The notes beneath the pieces were generated by a model. The model made no database searches. It was not told where the DNA came from and saw only the letters and a list, made by a program, of their open reading frames with translations. Source: a virus. From it: DNA of 41,417 nucleotides. The DNA lies in the IMG/VR virus record IMGVR_UViG_3300013765_000001, positions 1 to 41,417 of that record; one strand, written 5' to 3'. The translations under genes and the position numbers were made by a program. Below are positions 14,386 to 22,988 of this stretch, piece after piece; the first letter of the stretch is position 1; the number at the start of each line of letters is the position of its first letter.

Positions 14386-14816
14386 TAGGCCACCACCTCT
14401 TTCAGCCGGTAGGCCGCCACGCAGCGCTCTATGTGCGCAATGCGCTGCTCAACCACGCCACGGCGCGAAGCGTGCGCGCCCCAGAGGGAACCGCGTTCGG
14501 CCATGGTGATGAGGATCAGGTGACTGGCGGGAATGCTTAGGTGAAAGCGCTGCAAGAGAATGTCGCCAGGCTGGGCCTCGCGCCATGGCAGGCGTTCAAG
14601 GTAATCAGAGCCGTTCAGGTACTGCTCAAGCTGATACTGCGAGGTGTCCTGGCTGTAGTCAGTGAAATCGAAGTCCTGCGCTACCGCGCCCACGCGCTTG
14701 AAAACTACAAGCACCAGGCCCAGGCAGTCGTAAGCGAACGGGCCACGGCCCAGGTGCCGATAGGGCGCACCGATGAGACTGCGAGCCTCGGCAATGATTT
14801 GATCGGGTGAGGGCAT
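14385..14816 (-). CDS. NlpC/P60 tail peptidoglycan hydrolase
   Basis: This 143-residue protein has the NlpC/P60 catalytic pattern: Cys31 in FAYDCLGLV and His99 in PASHLILIT, preceded by AQPGDILL. Such tail-tip cysteine peptidases cut peptide cross-links in peptidoglycan during DNA entry. It overlaps the start of the tail hub gene by one base and ends the conserved trio DUF2460-DUF2163-NlpC. Full length for the family. Confidence 0.85.
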   Translation of the reverse strand: MPSPDQIIAEARSLIGAPYRHLGRGPFAYDCLGLVLVVFKRVGAVAQDFDFTDYSQDTSQYQLEQYLNGSDYLERLPWREAQPGDILLQRFHLSIPASHLILITMAERGSLWGAHASRRGVVEQRIAHIERCVAAYRLKEVVA

Positions 14817-15634
14817 TATTCAGGGAATTTGCGGAATAGCTTGTCGAGCCCGGGAATGTTGGGTTCGCCGCGAAAGCGCGCTGCATTGCTGCGAGCCTGG
14901 CAGGTGGGCCACTCGCGATTGCAGCCGCGGATTAGTTCAACCGCATCACCAATCGAAACGGTGAAAGGAAAGTCCTGCACCAGCTCGAGCACCGTGTTGG
15001 CGCCACTGGCCATACTGCTTTTAATTTCCAGCTTGTCGCTGCCGGTGTTCGGCCCAGAGGTGAATTTGCAAGGGCCAAACTGAAAGTAGTTGGCCACCGC
15101 CTGGGTGATGTTGACCGTGAAGTGCGAACCATCAGTGACGGCCGTGACGGCGCCGGTGAAGGTTTCGGCCGACACATCTTTGCCACATTGGGCGTTGCCG
15201 TACTCGATCACGCGGCAGGTCGGGCTGTAGAGATCGCCAATGGATTGGCTCAGCCGGTTTAGCAGCGAAAGAAACTCGCAGCGCGAAAGCTGGCCATTGA
15301 TGACCACGGCGTGCGCCAGGTCGCCGCGCCAGGTGCGCACCGGCGCCGCCGCCAGGTTGGTGTAATCAACCGCCTGAATAAGCAAGCGCGCGCGATCCCA
15401 GGTGCGCCCCATTAGCGCGGCTTCGGTGATGCCGGATCCCTCGAGGTTGATAGCGATCTCGATCTGGTTTGGCGTCAGGTCCTGGTGCTCATCAAAGGCA
15501 GAAGGCTGCAGCGGCGCTGTGGCAAAGAGGTTGCCGCCATAGGTCAGCGGCTGGTCAAAGGTGGTGCGCCGAATGACGTTCGAGCCCTTGGTGAGCGTCC
15601 AGAGCTGCGTGAGGGTTGTGCTGGTTAAAGACAT
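14816..15634 (-). CDS. DUF2163 / BR0599-family tail protein
   Basis: The 272-residue protein has features of this tail-tip adaptor family: FDEHQDLTPNQIEIAINLEG, a WRGDLA strand, and paired Cys regions CRVIEYGNAQCG and CNREWPTCQAR that are usually ligands for an iron-sulphur cluster or structural metal, ending with FRGEPNIPGLDKLFR. It connects the distal tail ring to the hub. Overlap with the NlpC gene is one base. Metal binding is family knowledge, not shown here. Confidence 0.8.
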   Translation of the reverse strand: MSLTSTTLTQLWTLTKGSNVIRRTTFDQPLTYGGNLFATAPLQPSAFDEHQDLTPNQIEIAINLEGSGITEAALMGRTWDRARLLIQAVDYTNLAAAPVRTWRGDLAHAVVINGQLSRCEFLSLLNRLSQSIGDLYSPTCRVIEYGNAQCGKDVSAETFTGAVTAVTDGSHFTVNITQAVANYFQFGPCKFTSGPNTGSDKLEIKSSMASGANTVLELVQDFPFTVSIGDAVELIRGCNREWPTCQARSNAARFRGEPNIPGLDKLFRKFPE

Positions 15635-15635
15635 T

Positions 15636-16271
15636 TTAGAGAAGTTCGATCATGGGCACGTCTGGCAGGTCGCCGTAGCCGGTGTCGTTGGCGCGGTACA
15701 TCATCAGATCTGCGGGCAGGTTCTTTTGCGCGAAGCGGCACTGCACATAGAAGTCGCCGGTCCAGGTGATGGCTGTGGGTGAGCCACTGACAACTGTGAG
15801 CAGGCCAGTGGTGGTGTCATAGGTGTAGTGAGTGGTGATGGTCTTGAGCGTGCCGTCAAAGTAAATTGACGCGCCCGCCTTTGGCCGCAGAATCTTGCGC
15901 GTATGGGTGCGCGAGGCGACGGTGTAGAGCTTTTGCATCTGCCAAACTGCCCCGGTGGTGTTGGTGGCGATGCCCTGGGTGGTGATGCCGGTCGCAAGAG
16001 TCGTTGCCGTGCGCGTCACCTGAAAGTCAGTCCAGTCTTTGACCAGGAAACCATTGACCGGGCCGCCCTGCGCGTGAAAGAAGGCCGACAAAATGCGAAT
16101 GTCGGCGAGCGAGCGAATGCCAAAGGCAGCATTGAAAACTCTGCGGTGCTGCGAGCGGTTGGAGTTCACCACTTCATTGCCAGTGAAGTTGGTGAGCATG
16201 GTGGCAGCCACCTCAACCGAAGGGCCAAGGCGTCGGGCGTTTAGTGGGAATTCTACGGCGTCGATGCTCAT
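15636..16271 (-). CDS. DUF2460 distal tail protein
   Basis: The 211-residue protein has the typical DUF2460 start (VEFPLNARRLGP), the internal RRVFNAAFGIRSLADI and GGPVNGFLVKDWTDF motifs, and a C-terminal beta region. The family forms the distal tail ring in siphoviruses and gene transfer agents. Located directly after the tape measure gene and one base before the DUF2163 gene, as in relatives. Confidence 0.85.
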   Translation of the reverse strand: MSIDAVEFPLNARRLGPSVEVAATMLTNFTGNEVVNSNRSQHRRVFNAAFGIRSLADIRILSAFFHAQGGPVNGFLVKDWTDFQVTRTATTLATGITTQGIATNTTGAVWQMQKLYTVASRTHTRKILRPKAGASIYFDGTLKTITTHYTYDTTTGLLTVVSGSPTAITWTGDFYVQCRFAQKNLPADLMMYRANDTGYGDLPDVPMIELL

Positions 16272-16277
16272 AAGTTT

Positions 16278-19200
16278 TTAGGCTGCGATACTGCGCATGT
16301 TTTCGGCCATCTGCCGCCGAATCTGATGGCTCGACTTCTTGATTTGCATGGCCGCGTCATTGCCGTGTGCGTGCAGGTTGAAATGGTAATGGTGAGTGTC
16401 ACCGCCGCCGCCGTTGGCAGTCTGCTTGGTGCTTCCAGAAGCGGTGGTCTGCATCTGCGGGCTATTCTTGCCGCCCAAATAGCCGGCCATAGGCATGGTC
16501 GCGTTGCGAAAACCTTCATTCGTGATCGGCATGGTGGCGTTTCTAAAGCCCTCATGCGAAATCGGCATAGTGACGTCGCGAAAGCCTTTGTGAGAGATCG
16601 CGCTCGTCCATTTGAGGAAACCGCCGAGGCCGAGGTGTGGCAACTCGCCGGTGCGGTTGATCAGTTCAAGCGCTGCACGCTGTTTGCGCGTGGCCTGAGC
16701 GTTCACAACAAACTCGCCGCGAGAAACCATCGCCGTGGGTATGCCGCGCCGGTCTATGCCCATGATCGAATCTGAGGTTTCCGAGCCAGGGCCGTTGATG
16801 ATGCCGCCCATTGCGTGCCCGCCGCCAGGAAGGATTTCGCCAGTGCTGGGGTCGCTGACAGTAGATGTAACGCTGCCGCCACCATCACCGCCACCACCAC
16901 CCTTGGTGAGGCCACCCATCAGACCCGAGGCAGCGCCGCTTATGGCAGCCTTCAAAAGCCCGGACAGAAAACCCTCACTGCGCGGCGTGAGGGCATTGAC
17001 GATGTATTCGGCGTCGGAGTGCCCCTGCATGGCGAGCGTGTGACCCGCTTCGTGAATGGCTGAAACAATCTGGTCGCTAGAGTTATTGACCGCTTGGATG
17101 ACTTGCGTCTGATCGCCTGTCGCGGAGAGCTGCTGCGAAATGCTCTGCGGCACTGTGCCCCCACCGGGGCCGCCGCCGGCCAGAACCTCGCCGGTGCTGG
17201 GGTCGCTGACAGTAGATGTAACGCTGCTGCGGGTTGTGCGCACGCCGCGCTTTGCTACTTCATATGCGCTTTGGAGCCCATCCACAAGCACGTTGAACCG
17301 TTCCCTGGCAGATAATTGCTGCTCTGGCTGGGCAGATGACTGCTGCTCTGGCTGTTGCGAGCACTGGCAGAGATGCTCTGCTGCGGCGTTGATCTGCTGT
17401 GTAATGTCGTGGCCAACAGAGCCGAGCTTCTCAGTGACCCGTGCCGCGCTCTCTTTTGTCGCCGTGCTGATTGTCTGCGCGTTGGCCTTTGCATCAGCTT
17501 GCGGCCCGGCGTTGGCTTTCCCTAGCGCGCCCGGACCCGCCGCCTTGGGCTTCACGAGTCCTAGTTTGACGAGCAGCTTGTCAACAAGGCCGCCAAGCAG
17601 ATTCTGACTGCTGTTGGATTGCGCCTGCTCTTCCTTCGAACCTGGTGCCGGCGTGATGCCCGCGGCCTTTTCCAGCAGTCTCAGAATGTTTGAGCGCAAC
17701 AGATCGTTAGCCATCTGCTCAAGCATCTGAGCAAAGCCCATCCCGATTGAGCGAAACATTGCTTTCCAGCCGCCTTCGAATGCTGCCTGAATGCTGTTGT
17801 CGAAGATGTTGGTTATATCGCTCGCCAGGCTCTTCAGCTGATGTCTAAGGCGCTCGGTTTCCTGCACTTGGCGCAGGTGTGCATCGGCTTCGCTGGCGCG
17901 GAGTTTCAGGTTTTCTTTTTGCGCGTCGGTCAGGTCCCGGTAAGCATCGGTGAGCAGCAGCATCTCGATGTATTGCCGCTGAGTCTGTTCTCTGTCTTGC
18001 AGGATGATCCCGTTAAGGTGGCCCAATTCCTCTTTGTACTTTGCAGTTGCTTCGGCGATTTTGTTGAGCCTGTCAACCGTGTCGGCGTCGATGAAGATCT
18101 TTGTAATTTCCTCCTTGAATTTGTCGAACACGGAATCGCCCATGATCTTTTTCAAATGCTCCAGCGAGCCGTCAACAAGATCGTTAGCTTTGGCGAAGTC
18201 AACAGCGCCGGCTTTCGACTCCTTGAAGAAGGCGATCAGCTTGTCGAAAATCGCCGGTTCTACATTCAACTCAGGGATCGCCGCCAGCGACTGCGCAAGT
18301 CCGGAGACTTCGCCGTCATCTTTGCGCTGGAAGGAGCGCACCTTGTTGGTTTCTTCTTTGGCCAGACCGGAGACGCCTCGATTGAGGTCATTCAACACTT
18401 TGGCGTTGGCGATCTTATCGGCCTCATCCGTGAGGTCTTTCAATTGGTTAGTCGTGAACTTTGCCAGGAGGCCGGTATCCTGCAGCCACTTTTGCAGTTC
18501 CTCGCGCGGCGTGCGGCCACCATCAATCTTGCCGCCCAGCTCGAATGCGCGGTCACTCAATTCTTTCAAGTGCTGTTCGAACTGATTGTTTACCTTGGCC
18601 TGATCGAGCAGCGTAAGACTGTATCTTACCAACTGGATCGCGTCGGCGGTCTGGCCAGCCTGCGCGGCAGTAATGGCAAGACCCAGGTTGAATTTATCTA
18701 CTTCGCTGAGGCCACCCTTGAACTGCGCGCCGAGTTGCGCAATTTGCTCAGTGGTTTTCTCGGCAGAGTCGAGCATCTGGGCGGCAATGGACTGGTTGCG
18801 ATCAAAGATGCGGTTCTGCTCGGCAAGCTGTTGGTCAGCAGCAGTCTTTGCGGCATCAGCAGCGGCGGCAAACTTCATTGCCTGCGCTGCCAGCCCGGTG
18901 TTGAGATCCGTTACGCCGGCAGTGAGCAACTTTTCTTTTGTGGCAGCTACTTCGCTTGCTTCACCGAACGTAGAGACTTTCTTGATCAGCTCGTTGAAAA
19001 TGTCGGCTGTTTTCTTGGCAACATCTGCGGTGTTGTCCAAACCTAGAATCGATGTCTTGTCTTTCGGCAGTGGCACCGGGGCGAGATCCGGCACTGGCAC
19101 TTGAGGGATCGCTGTCTCGGGTACATTAAGGTAGCCTTGCTTGTCAAACTTAAAATCGCCAGGGGCGAGGCCATTCATGAAGGCGATGATTTGCTTTTCT

Positions 19201-20219
19201 GCGTCTTTCCAGTCGTCGGTAGTGGTGAAAGTTTTGAACGTGCTCACCACGCCTTCGGCCATCGTCTTGCCCATGCTCTTGCCGAGATTTCCAGCAAGTT
19301 CTAACAGACCTTCACTAAGGCTTTGGAAAGCGCTTTCGACCTTCGACTTGCCCCCGATCATCTCCTGGGCCATGCGGTCGGTGATCTCGCTGATTTTCTT
19401 AAACAGAGGCTCGAAGGCAGTTGACGCGGTAACCAGCAAAGCATCCTTGATAATGCTCAATGAGCCGAGGAATGTGTGGCTCTGCTTTTCCATTGCATCG
19501 CCGAAATTTTCCCGTGAGAATTTCTGAAATGCGGTAATGAACGTGTCAGCGCTGATCTTCCCTTCCGTTGTGAGCTTTCGCACTTCGGCCGTGCTGATGC
19601 CCAGCTCGGTGGAGAGGATCTTTATTCCGTTTATGCCTGAGTGACTAAGATGAAGGAGTTCGAGTTCGCTGACCTGGCCGCGCTGGGCCATGCGAGAAAG
19701 CGCGGTTGTAACGCTATCGATTTCCTCGGCACCGCCGCCAATAGCCGCCACCGCGTTGCCCACATCGGTGAGCAGGGGGATGACCTTTTTGGCGTCAGTT
19801 CCCATCGCGAGAAAACGACGAGACGCGACCAGCAGATCTTCGAAACCAAATGGGCTGTGCTCTGCAAGCTGTCTGAGCTGCTGAATATGCTGCTCGGCTT
19901 CAGCGGCACTGCCGATTAAGGTAGTAAACCCGACTTTTGTTTGTTCGAGCTTGCCGCTGAACTCCACCACGGCCTTGGCAGCTTCAGTGAATGAGGCGGC
20001 AAGCCGCGTGATCATGTCGCCGGCGACTATAGCGCCAGTGAGTTTGGAAACTATTCCGGTGGCAACCTCTTGAAAAGGCCGCGAAAAGTTGTTTGATAAA
20101 GGCTTGTTGAAGCGCGCCTGCAGGTTCTGCAGGCCCTGATCGACGCGCTTGATTCCCTGCTCAGCGCCGTCGGTCTTAGCCTCAACAGTGCCAACCAAAC
20201 TGAATGCGGTGAGTGCCAC
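16278..20219 (-). CDS. Tape measure protein
   Basis: The 1313-residue protein carries the tape-measure N-terminal domain (about 75-250: TKVGFTTLIGSAAEAEQHI, LLTDVGNAVAAIGGG, FSRENFGDAM), long helical stretches rich in Ala/Lys/Glu (about 300-850), and a low-complexity Gly/Ser/Gln C-terminal third. It sets tail length and is ejected with the DNA. Start is GTG 20219 with AAGGTGG upstream, directly after the chaperone frame. Two internal repeats are visible: a duplicated SVTSTVSDPSTGE block and a 12-residue HEGFRNATMPI repeat near the C-terminus. Confidence 0.9.
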   Translation of the reverse strand: MALTAFSLVGTVEAKTDGAEQGIKRVDQGLQNLQARFNKPLSNNFSRPFQEVATGIVSKLTGAIVAGDMITRLAASFTEAAKAVVEFSGKLEQTKVGFTTLIGSAAEAEQHIQQLRQLAEHSPFGFEDLLVASRRFLAMGTDAKKVIPLLTDVGNAVAAIGGGAEEIDSVTTALSRMAQRGQVSELELLHLSHSGINGIKILSTELGISTAEVRKLTTEGKISADTFITAFQKFSRENFGDAMEKQSHTFLGSLSIIKDALLVTASTAFEPLFKKISEITDRMAQEMIGGKSKVESAFQSLSEGLLELAGNLGKSMGKTMAEGVVSTFKTFTTTDDWKDAEKQIIAFMNGLAPGDFKFDKQGYLNVPETAIPQVPVPDLAPVPLPKDKTSILGLDNTADVAKKTADIFNELIKKVSTFGEASEVAATKEKLLTAGVTDLNTGLAAQAMKFAAAADAAKTAADQQLAEQNRIFDRNQSIAAQMLDSAEKTTEQIAQLGAQFKGGLSEVDKFNLGLAITAAQAGQTADAIQLVRYSLTLLDQAKVNNQFEQHLKELSDRAFELGGKIDGGRTPREELQKWLQDTGLLAKFTTNQLKDLTDEADKIANAKVLNDLNRGVSGLAKEETNKVRSFQRKDDGEVSGLAQSLAAIPELNVEPAIFDKLIAFFKESKAGAVDFAKANDLVDGSLEHLKKIMGDSVFDKFKEEITKIFIDADTVDRLNKIAEATAKYKEELGHLNGIILQDREQTQRQYIEMLLLTDAYRDLTDAQKENLKLRASEADAHLRQVQETERLRHQLKSLASDITNIFDNSIQAAFEGGWKAMFRSIGMGFAQMLEQMANDLLRSNILRLLEKAAGITPAPGSKEEQAQSNSSQNLLGGLVDKLLVKLGLVKPKAAGPGALGKANAGPQADAKANAQTISTATKESAARVTEKLGSVGHDITQQINAAAEHLCQCSQQPEQQSSAQPEQQLSARERFNVLVDGLQSAYEVAKRGVRTTRSSVTSTVSDPSTGEVLAGGGPGGGTVPQSISQQLSATGDQTQVIQAVNNSSDQIVSAIHEAGHTLAMQGHSDAEYIVNALTPRSEGFLSGLLKAAISGAASGLMGGLTKGGGGGDGGGSVTSTVSDPSTGEILPGGGHAMGGIINGPGSETSDSIMGIDRRGIPTAMVSRGEFVVNAQATRKQRAALELINRTGELPHLGLGGFLKWTSAISHKGFRDVTMPISHEGFRNATMPITNEGFRNATMPMAGYLGGKNSPQMQTTASGSTKQTANGGGGDTHHYHFNLHAHGNDAAMQIKKSSHQIRRQMAENMRSIAA
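16843..16876 (-). repeat. 34-bp direct repeat in tape measure, copy 2
   Basis: Identical to 17194-17227 over 34 bases. It encodes part of SVTSTVSDPSTGE, and both copies lie in the Gly-rich C-terminal third of the tape measure gene, suggesting domain duplication or recent conversion. Confidence 0.9.
17194..17227 (-). repeat. 34-bp direct repeat in tape measure, copy 1
   Basis: Partner of 16843-16876, 351 bp apart; the distance is a multiple of three, so recombination between the copies would delete 117 codons and keep the frame. Confidence 0.9.
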
Positions 20220-20222
20220 TAG

Positions 20223-20785
20223 CTAACCACCTTGAGGCGCGCGCGCAGCGTTGATCTGCTGCCGCATTACGTCTGCCTGTTGGCAGGCGACTTGATAATC
20301 AATGGCCCACTGACCCCACTGAGCCGGCATCTCTGCGAGCACCCAGGGTGGGATGGCCCAATTCATGGCGGCGCAAGTTTCGTAAAGCCTGAACCAGTCC
20401 GGGCAGCTGCCTAGTTTTCCTGCGGGCTCGTCGTGGGTTGCGAGCCAGAGGGTGAGCTGCTCGCGTTCGTAGGGTCCTTTGGGAAAAGCGCGTCCTCTAC
20501 GGCCTCAACGAGTTTGTTCAGAAAGTCGTCCGGACACTCTTGCAGAAACTCGTAGCTGATGGGTTGCGGTTGGCCGTCATCGCCTTCCACGTCCCATGTG
20601 CTGAGCATGTCTGCAACTAGCTGACAACGCGAGTCTCGATCCGGGTCCTTTGTAAAGGCTAGCCATTGCGACCGATAAACCGGCGTCACCTTGCGGGTGA
20701 AGATGACGAGGTTCACGGTTTCGCCGTCATACTCGAATGACCGCTCTGCCGTTTTCTTCTTTAGCTCGGAAAGTTTTAGTGGCAT
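20223..20785 (-). CDS. Tail assembly chaperone GT (-1 frameshift product)
   Basis: Translation of the chaperone gene to codon 103 and then a -1 slip at CCCAAAG (20483 to 20477 on this strand) continues for 84 codons to TAG at 20225-20223, giving 187 residues. The extension (GPYEREQLTLWL, CPDWFRLYETCAAMNWAIPP, INAARAPQGG) has ordinary protein composition and no start codon of its own near the slip. Lambda G/GT and most siphoviruses use the same device, with a similar heptamer GGGAAAG. GT would recruit the tail tube protein onto the tape measure protein, whose gene follows immediately. Confidence 0.85.
20411..20785 (-). CDS. Tail assembly chaperone G
   Basis: The 124-residue zero-frame product starts MPLKLSELKKKTAERSFEY and contains a helical domain with FLQECPDDFLNKLVEAVEDAL just before the slippery codons. 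The last 21 residues after the slip (Ser/Pro/Thr-rich) are a typical short tail made by ribosomes that do not shift. It sits between the tail tube and tape measure genes, the fixed place of gpG-type chaperones. Confidence 0.8.
   Translation of the reverse strand: MPLKLSELKKKTAERSFEYDGETVNLVIFTRKVTPVYRSQWLAFTKDPDRDSRCQLVADMLSTWDVEGDDGQPQPISYEFLQECPDDFLNKLVEAVEDALFPKDPTNASSSPSGSQPTTSPQEN
20477..20483 (-). promoter_or_regulatory. Programmed -1 frameshift heptamer CCCAAAG
   Basis: In the zero frame the codons are C-CCA-AAG, an exact XXXYYYZ slippery heptamer at codons 102-103. Both tRNAs can re-pair one base back (CCC, AAA). The register of start, heptamer and downstream open frame agree. Confidence 0.85.
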
Positions 20786-20875
20786 TCAATTGGGTGGGCC
20801 GCTGCCACCGCGAGCCAGTTAACCTATAAGTTAACCAGCCCACAGCGGTGTGCCTTGCGTTTTCAAATTAGGAAA

Positions 20876-21286
20876 CTAAATGATCGCGCGAGTGACGGCG
20901 CCGGTAACCTGCAGCTCGCCGGTCCAGGCACTGGCCTGGTGGGCGCCGGTCGAGAAATCGTAGGTGATCAGGATTGCTTCGGCGGTGTACTTCACCATGC
21001 CGCTGGCCGTGCCCTCTGGGTACAGCTCGATGCTGGAAGTTTCCACACCGAGAATGCCGGCGAGGTGATTATCAACCGTGGCATCCCAGAAGCCGCCGAT
21101 CGGGATCTTGGCATCGGGAAAGCCGGCGATGTAGGTTTTGGCGGTGGCGCCAAAGCAGGTGGTTTCGAGCAGCTCCTGCACGCGCTGCAAACTGGTTGCG
21201 TTGAAATACGCGCTGAGGTCTTGCAGCGAGCCGGCCGAGTTATCGACTTTGATTACGGTTTTCTTGCCGTGTACAAAATTTGGCAT
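20876..21286 (-). CDS. Tail tube protein paralogue 2
   Basis: This 136-residue protein begins MPNFVHGKKTVIKVDN and continues with FGATAKTYIAGFPDAKIPIGGFWDATVDNHL, closely paralleling the gene upstream (MPTFVHGKR..., LGSSAKEYQAGFQGGDVSAEGLFES). It is about the size of a bare tail-tube protein and lies right before the chaperone gene. Start ATG 21286 has GGAG at 21297-21300 and matches the paralogue; an upstream GTG 21313 is rejected for that reason. Either copy may be the main tube subunit. Confidence 0.7.
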   Translation of the reverse strand: MPNFVHGKKTVIKVDNSAGSLQDLSAYFNATSLQRVQELLETTCFGATAKTYIAGFPDAKIPIGGFWDATVDNHLAGILGVETSSIELYPEGTASGMVKYTAEAILITYDFSTGAHQASAWTGELQVTGAVTRAII

Positions 21287-21308
21287 GGTGGGGTGTACTC
21301 CAAAACTG

Positions 21309-21322
21309 GCCACCGCGGTGGC
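21309..21322. repeat. 14-bp perfect palindrome
   Basis: GCCACCGCGGTGGC, a perfect 14-bp palindrome, lies between the two tail-tube paralogues about 25 bases before the ATG at 21286. It could be an operator, a processing hairpin, or chance in GC-rich sequence. Confidence 0.6.
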
Positions 21323-21346
21323 GCAGAGGTTAGGTGGTGGTCAGTG

Positions 21347-22336
21347 TTATTGCAGGTTGTAGAGGCGCGCCGCTGCGAGGGCGCATTCAAAAGCTGGCCC
21401 GCCGGTGCCGCCCACGGTTCTGATGGCGCGCAGGTAGCGGTTGACTGCGCCGGTGTAGGTCAGGCGCTGTTTGGTTTTGTCGGTGGCCTGGGTGAAGGTC
21501 AGCAGGTCTACCCAAATGGCGTCGTCAACCGAGTGCTGGACCTTCCAGTCAATCGTTGGTGTAGTGCCTGCTTTGCTGAGCACGTGCAGGTTGGCCACCA
21601 GCCCGTTGGTCACAGAAAGAATATTGACGGTGAAGCCAGAGCCAGCGCCTGGCTGAGTGCCGCCAGTTCCGGTGGTTGCACCAGTCGCGATCGCGTAGCG
21701 GGTGCCTTGCGCCTTAATGGCGTAAGTGACTACGGCACCGCTGCTGACTGTTAGCACCTCATAGGTGGCATCACTGCCGCCGCCCACAATCGTGCCCGTA
21801 TCGCCAACCACGTAACCAGCGCCGCCTGCATTGAGCGCGCTGGAAACTATCGGGCCGGCGCCCAGGTCGCTCACGCTGGCACCGTTGCCGGTGGCGCTAT
21901 AGCTGGCCTGCGGGGCTAATACCACGCCCTGGCGCACGCCTTCGCTCGCCTGAAACTGCGCAGTGATCATGATCAGGTTCTGAATCGTTGAATCGACGTT
22001 CTTTGAGGTCAGATCCGCCTCGCACATCTTTGCGATGTTGCCCAACGTGTCGAGCCCCGCGGGACCGATAGTGATGATCGGCAGCACGGCAGCGCCAATG
22101 GCAGCGTCAAGATATTCGTTGGCGCCCATGATGGTTGGATCCTGCGATTCAAACAGGCCCTCTGCGGAAACGTCACCACCCTGAAAGCCGGCCTGATATT
22201 CTTTGGCCGATGAGCCGAGCGTGGTTTTGTCGAGCGCGTCAGCGTTATTCTTGGTTTGCACTGACTTGAAAAAGCGTGTCAGATCGTATTGGTCAAACAG
22301 CACATGAGTGCGTTTGCCGTGCACAAAGGTTGGCAT
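21347..22336 (-). CDS. Tail tube protein paralogue 1 (with extra beta domain)
   Basis: The 329-residue protein has an N-terminal tube domain parallel to the next gene (MPTFVHGKR, SSAKEYQAGFQGG, NEYLDAAIG) and then Gly/Thr-rich beta sequence (about 170-250: AGGAGYVVGDTGTIVGGG) of the kind found on the outside of phage virions, ending in a domain with WVDLLTFTQATDKTKQRL and FECALAAARLYNL. It is larger than a plain tube subunit, so it may form the tube with surface decoration, or a minor tail component. It overlaps the gene upstream by one base. Confidence 0.65.
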   Translation of the reverse strand: MPTFVHGKRTHVLFDQYDLTRFFKSVQTKNNADALDKTTLGSSAKEYQAGFQGGDVSAEGLFESQDPTIMGANEYLDAAIGAAVLPIITIGPAGLDTLGNIAKMCEADLTSKNVDSTIQNLIMITAQFQASEGVRQGVVLAPQASYSATGNGASVSDLGAGPIVSSALNAGGAGYVVGDTGTIVGGGSDATYEVLTVSSGAVVTYAIKAQGTRYAIATGATTGTGGTQPGAGSGFTVNILSVTNGLVANLHVLSKAGTTPTIDWKVQHSVDDAIWVDLLTFTQATDKTKQRLTYTGAVNRYLRAIRTVGGTGGPAFECALAAARLYNLQ

Positions 22337-22548
22337 TAGTTCACCTCATCGACGGGCTTGATGCAGCCCTGTTCGAGCAGCCACGCGATCGATTCTTCGG
22401 GCAGGTCAGTAACAATGTCGCCAACTTCGCCGCGCGCCTTGTTGTCGAAATACGAAAGGCCCTTGAGCACTTCGTAGGCTTGCAAGTGGCTGGTCGCGGT
22501 TGGTGCCTCGTGAAAAGGCACAGTCGGCGTCAGTTCTTTTTTGCTCAT
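22336..22548 (-). CDS. Small phage protein (70 aa)
   Basis: Start ATG 22548 is preferred to a longer frame from 22653, which would overlap the upstream gene by about 97 bases; GAAAGAG precedes it. The product contains LSYFDNKARGEVGDIVTDLPEESIAWLLEQG, a pattern common in small phage proteins between tail completion and tail tube genes. Function unknown; virion or assembly role is inferred from position. Confidence 0.65.
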   Translation of the reverse strand: MSKKELTPTVPFHEAPTATSHLQAYEVLKGLSYFDNKARGEVGDIVTDLPEESIAWLLEQGCIKPVDEVN

Positions 22549-22556
22549 AAGCTCTT

Positions 22557-22988
22557 TCAAACTTTCTGCAATAGTGCGCGGTAGTAGTCGCCGCGGTGAT
22601 AGCGGATGCGCCCGCCCACGTTTTCTTCCATTGCCGGCAGCGGTTGCCCACACAGCACGCTCAGCACATTGAAGCCGGTGACTGAAAGGCTCGCGTTCGA
22701 AAGCAGCACCTTGCCGCGCTCGCGTATCTGCTCGGCCAGGTCAACGCCGGCTGCCGAGCCATCGTCTTTGTCCTGGGCAACGCCTTTGAGCGCGAGCAGA
22801 ATGTCGTCATAAGCCTCAGCGCCACCGAAAACATAAGCAGGCCCAGCAGCGGGCACGATGTAGAAAATCACAAAGGGCGGCACTGTCTTGGCCGGCGCCA
22901 TAGCTTGGTGCGCACCGCTAGTGGCCAGCGCCATCAAAGTGGTATCGCCGGTGAGTAGCGTGTTGATTGATTTGAGCAGTTCGATCAT
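22557..22988 (-). CDS. Tail terminator / completion protein (DUF3168-like)
   Basis: The 143-residue protein starts with a helix (MIELLKSINTLLTGD), then PPFVIFYIVP, AEAYDDILLALKGVAQD, AAGVDLAEQIRERGKVLL and a final strand region with RIRYHRGDYYRALLQ, the layout of DUF3168/tail-terminator proteins that cap the tail tube at the head end. Position between the HK97-gp10-like gene and the tail tube genes agrees. It overlaps the preceding gene by 4 bases. Confidence 0.65.
   Translation of the reverse strand: MIELLKSINTLLTGDTTLMALATSGAHQAMAPAKTVPPFVIFYIVPAAGPAYVFGGAEAYDDILLALKGVAQDKDDGSAAGVDLAEQIRERGKVLLSNASLSVTGFNVLSVLCGQPLPAMEENVGGRIRYHRGDYYRALLQKV

Noticed and set aside
17841-19046. 401-aa + strand frame opposite the tape measure gene
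   Set aside because: Antisense shadow of a recognised gene with skewed composition; the real strand has full domain evidence.
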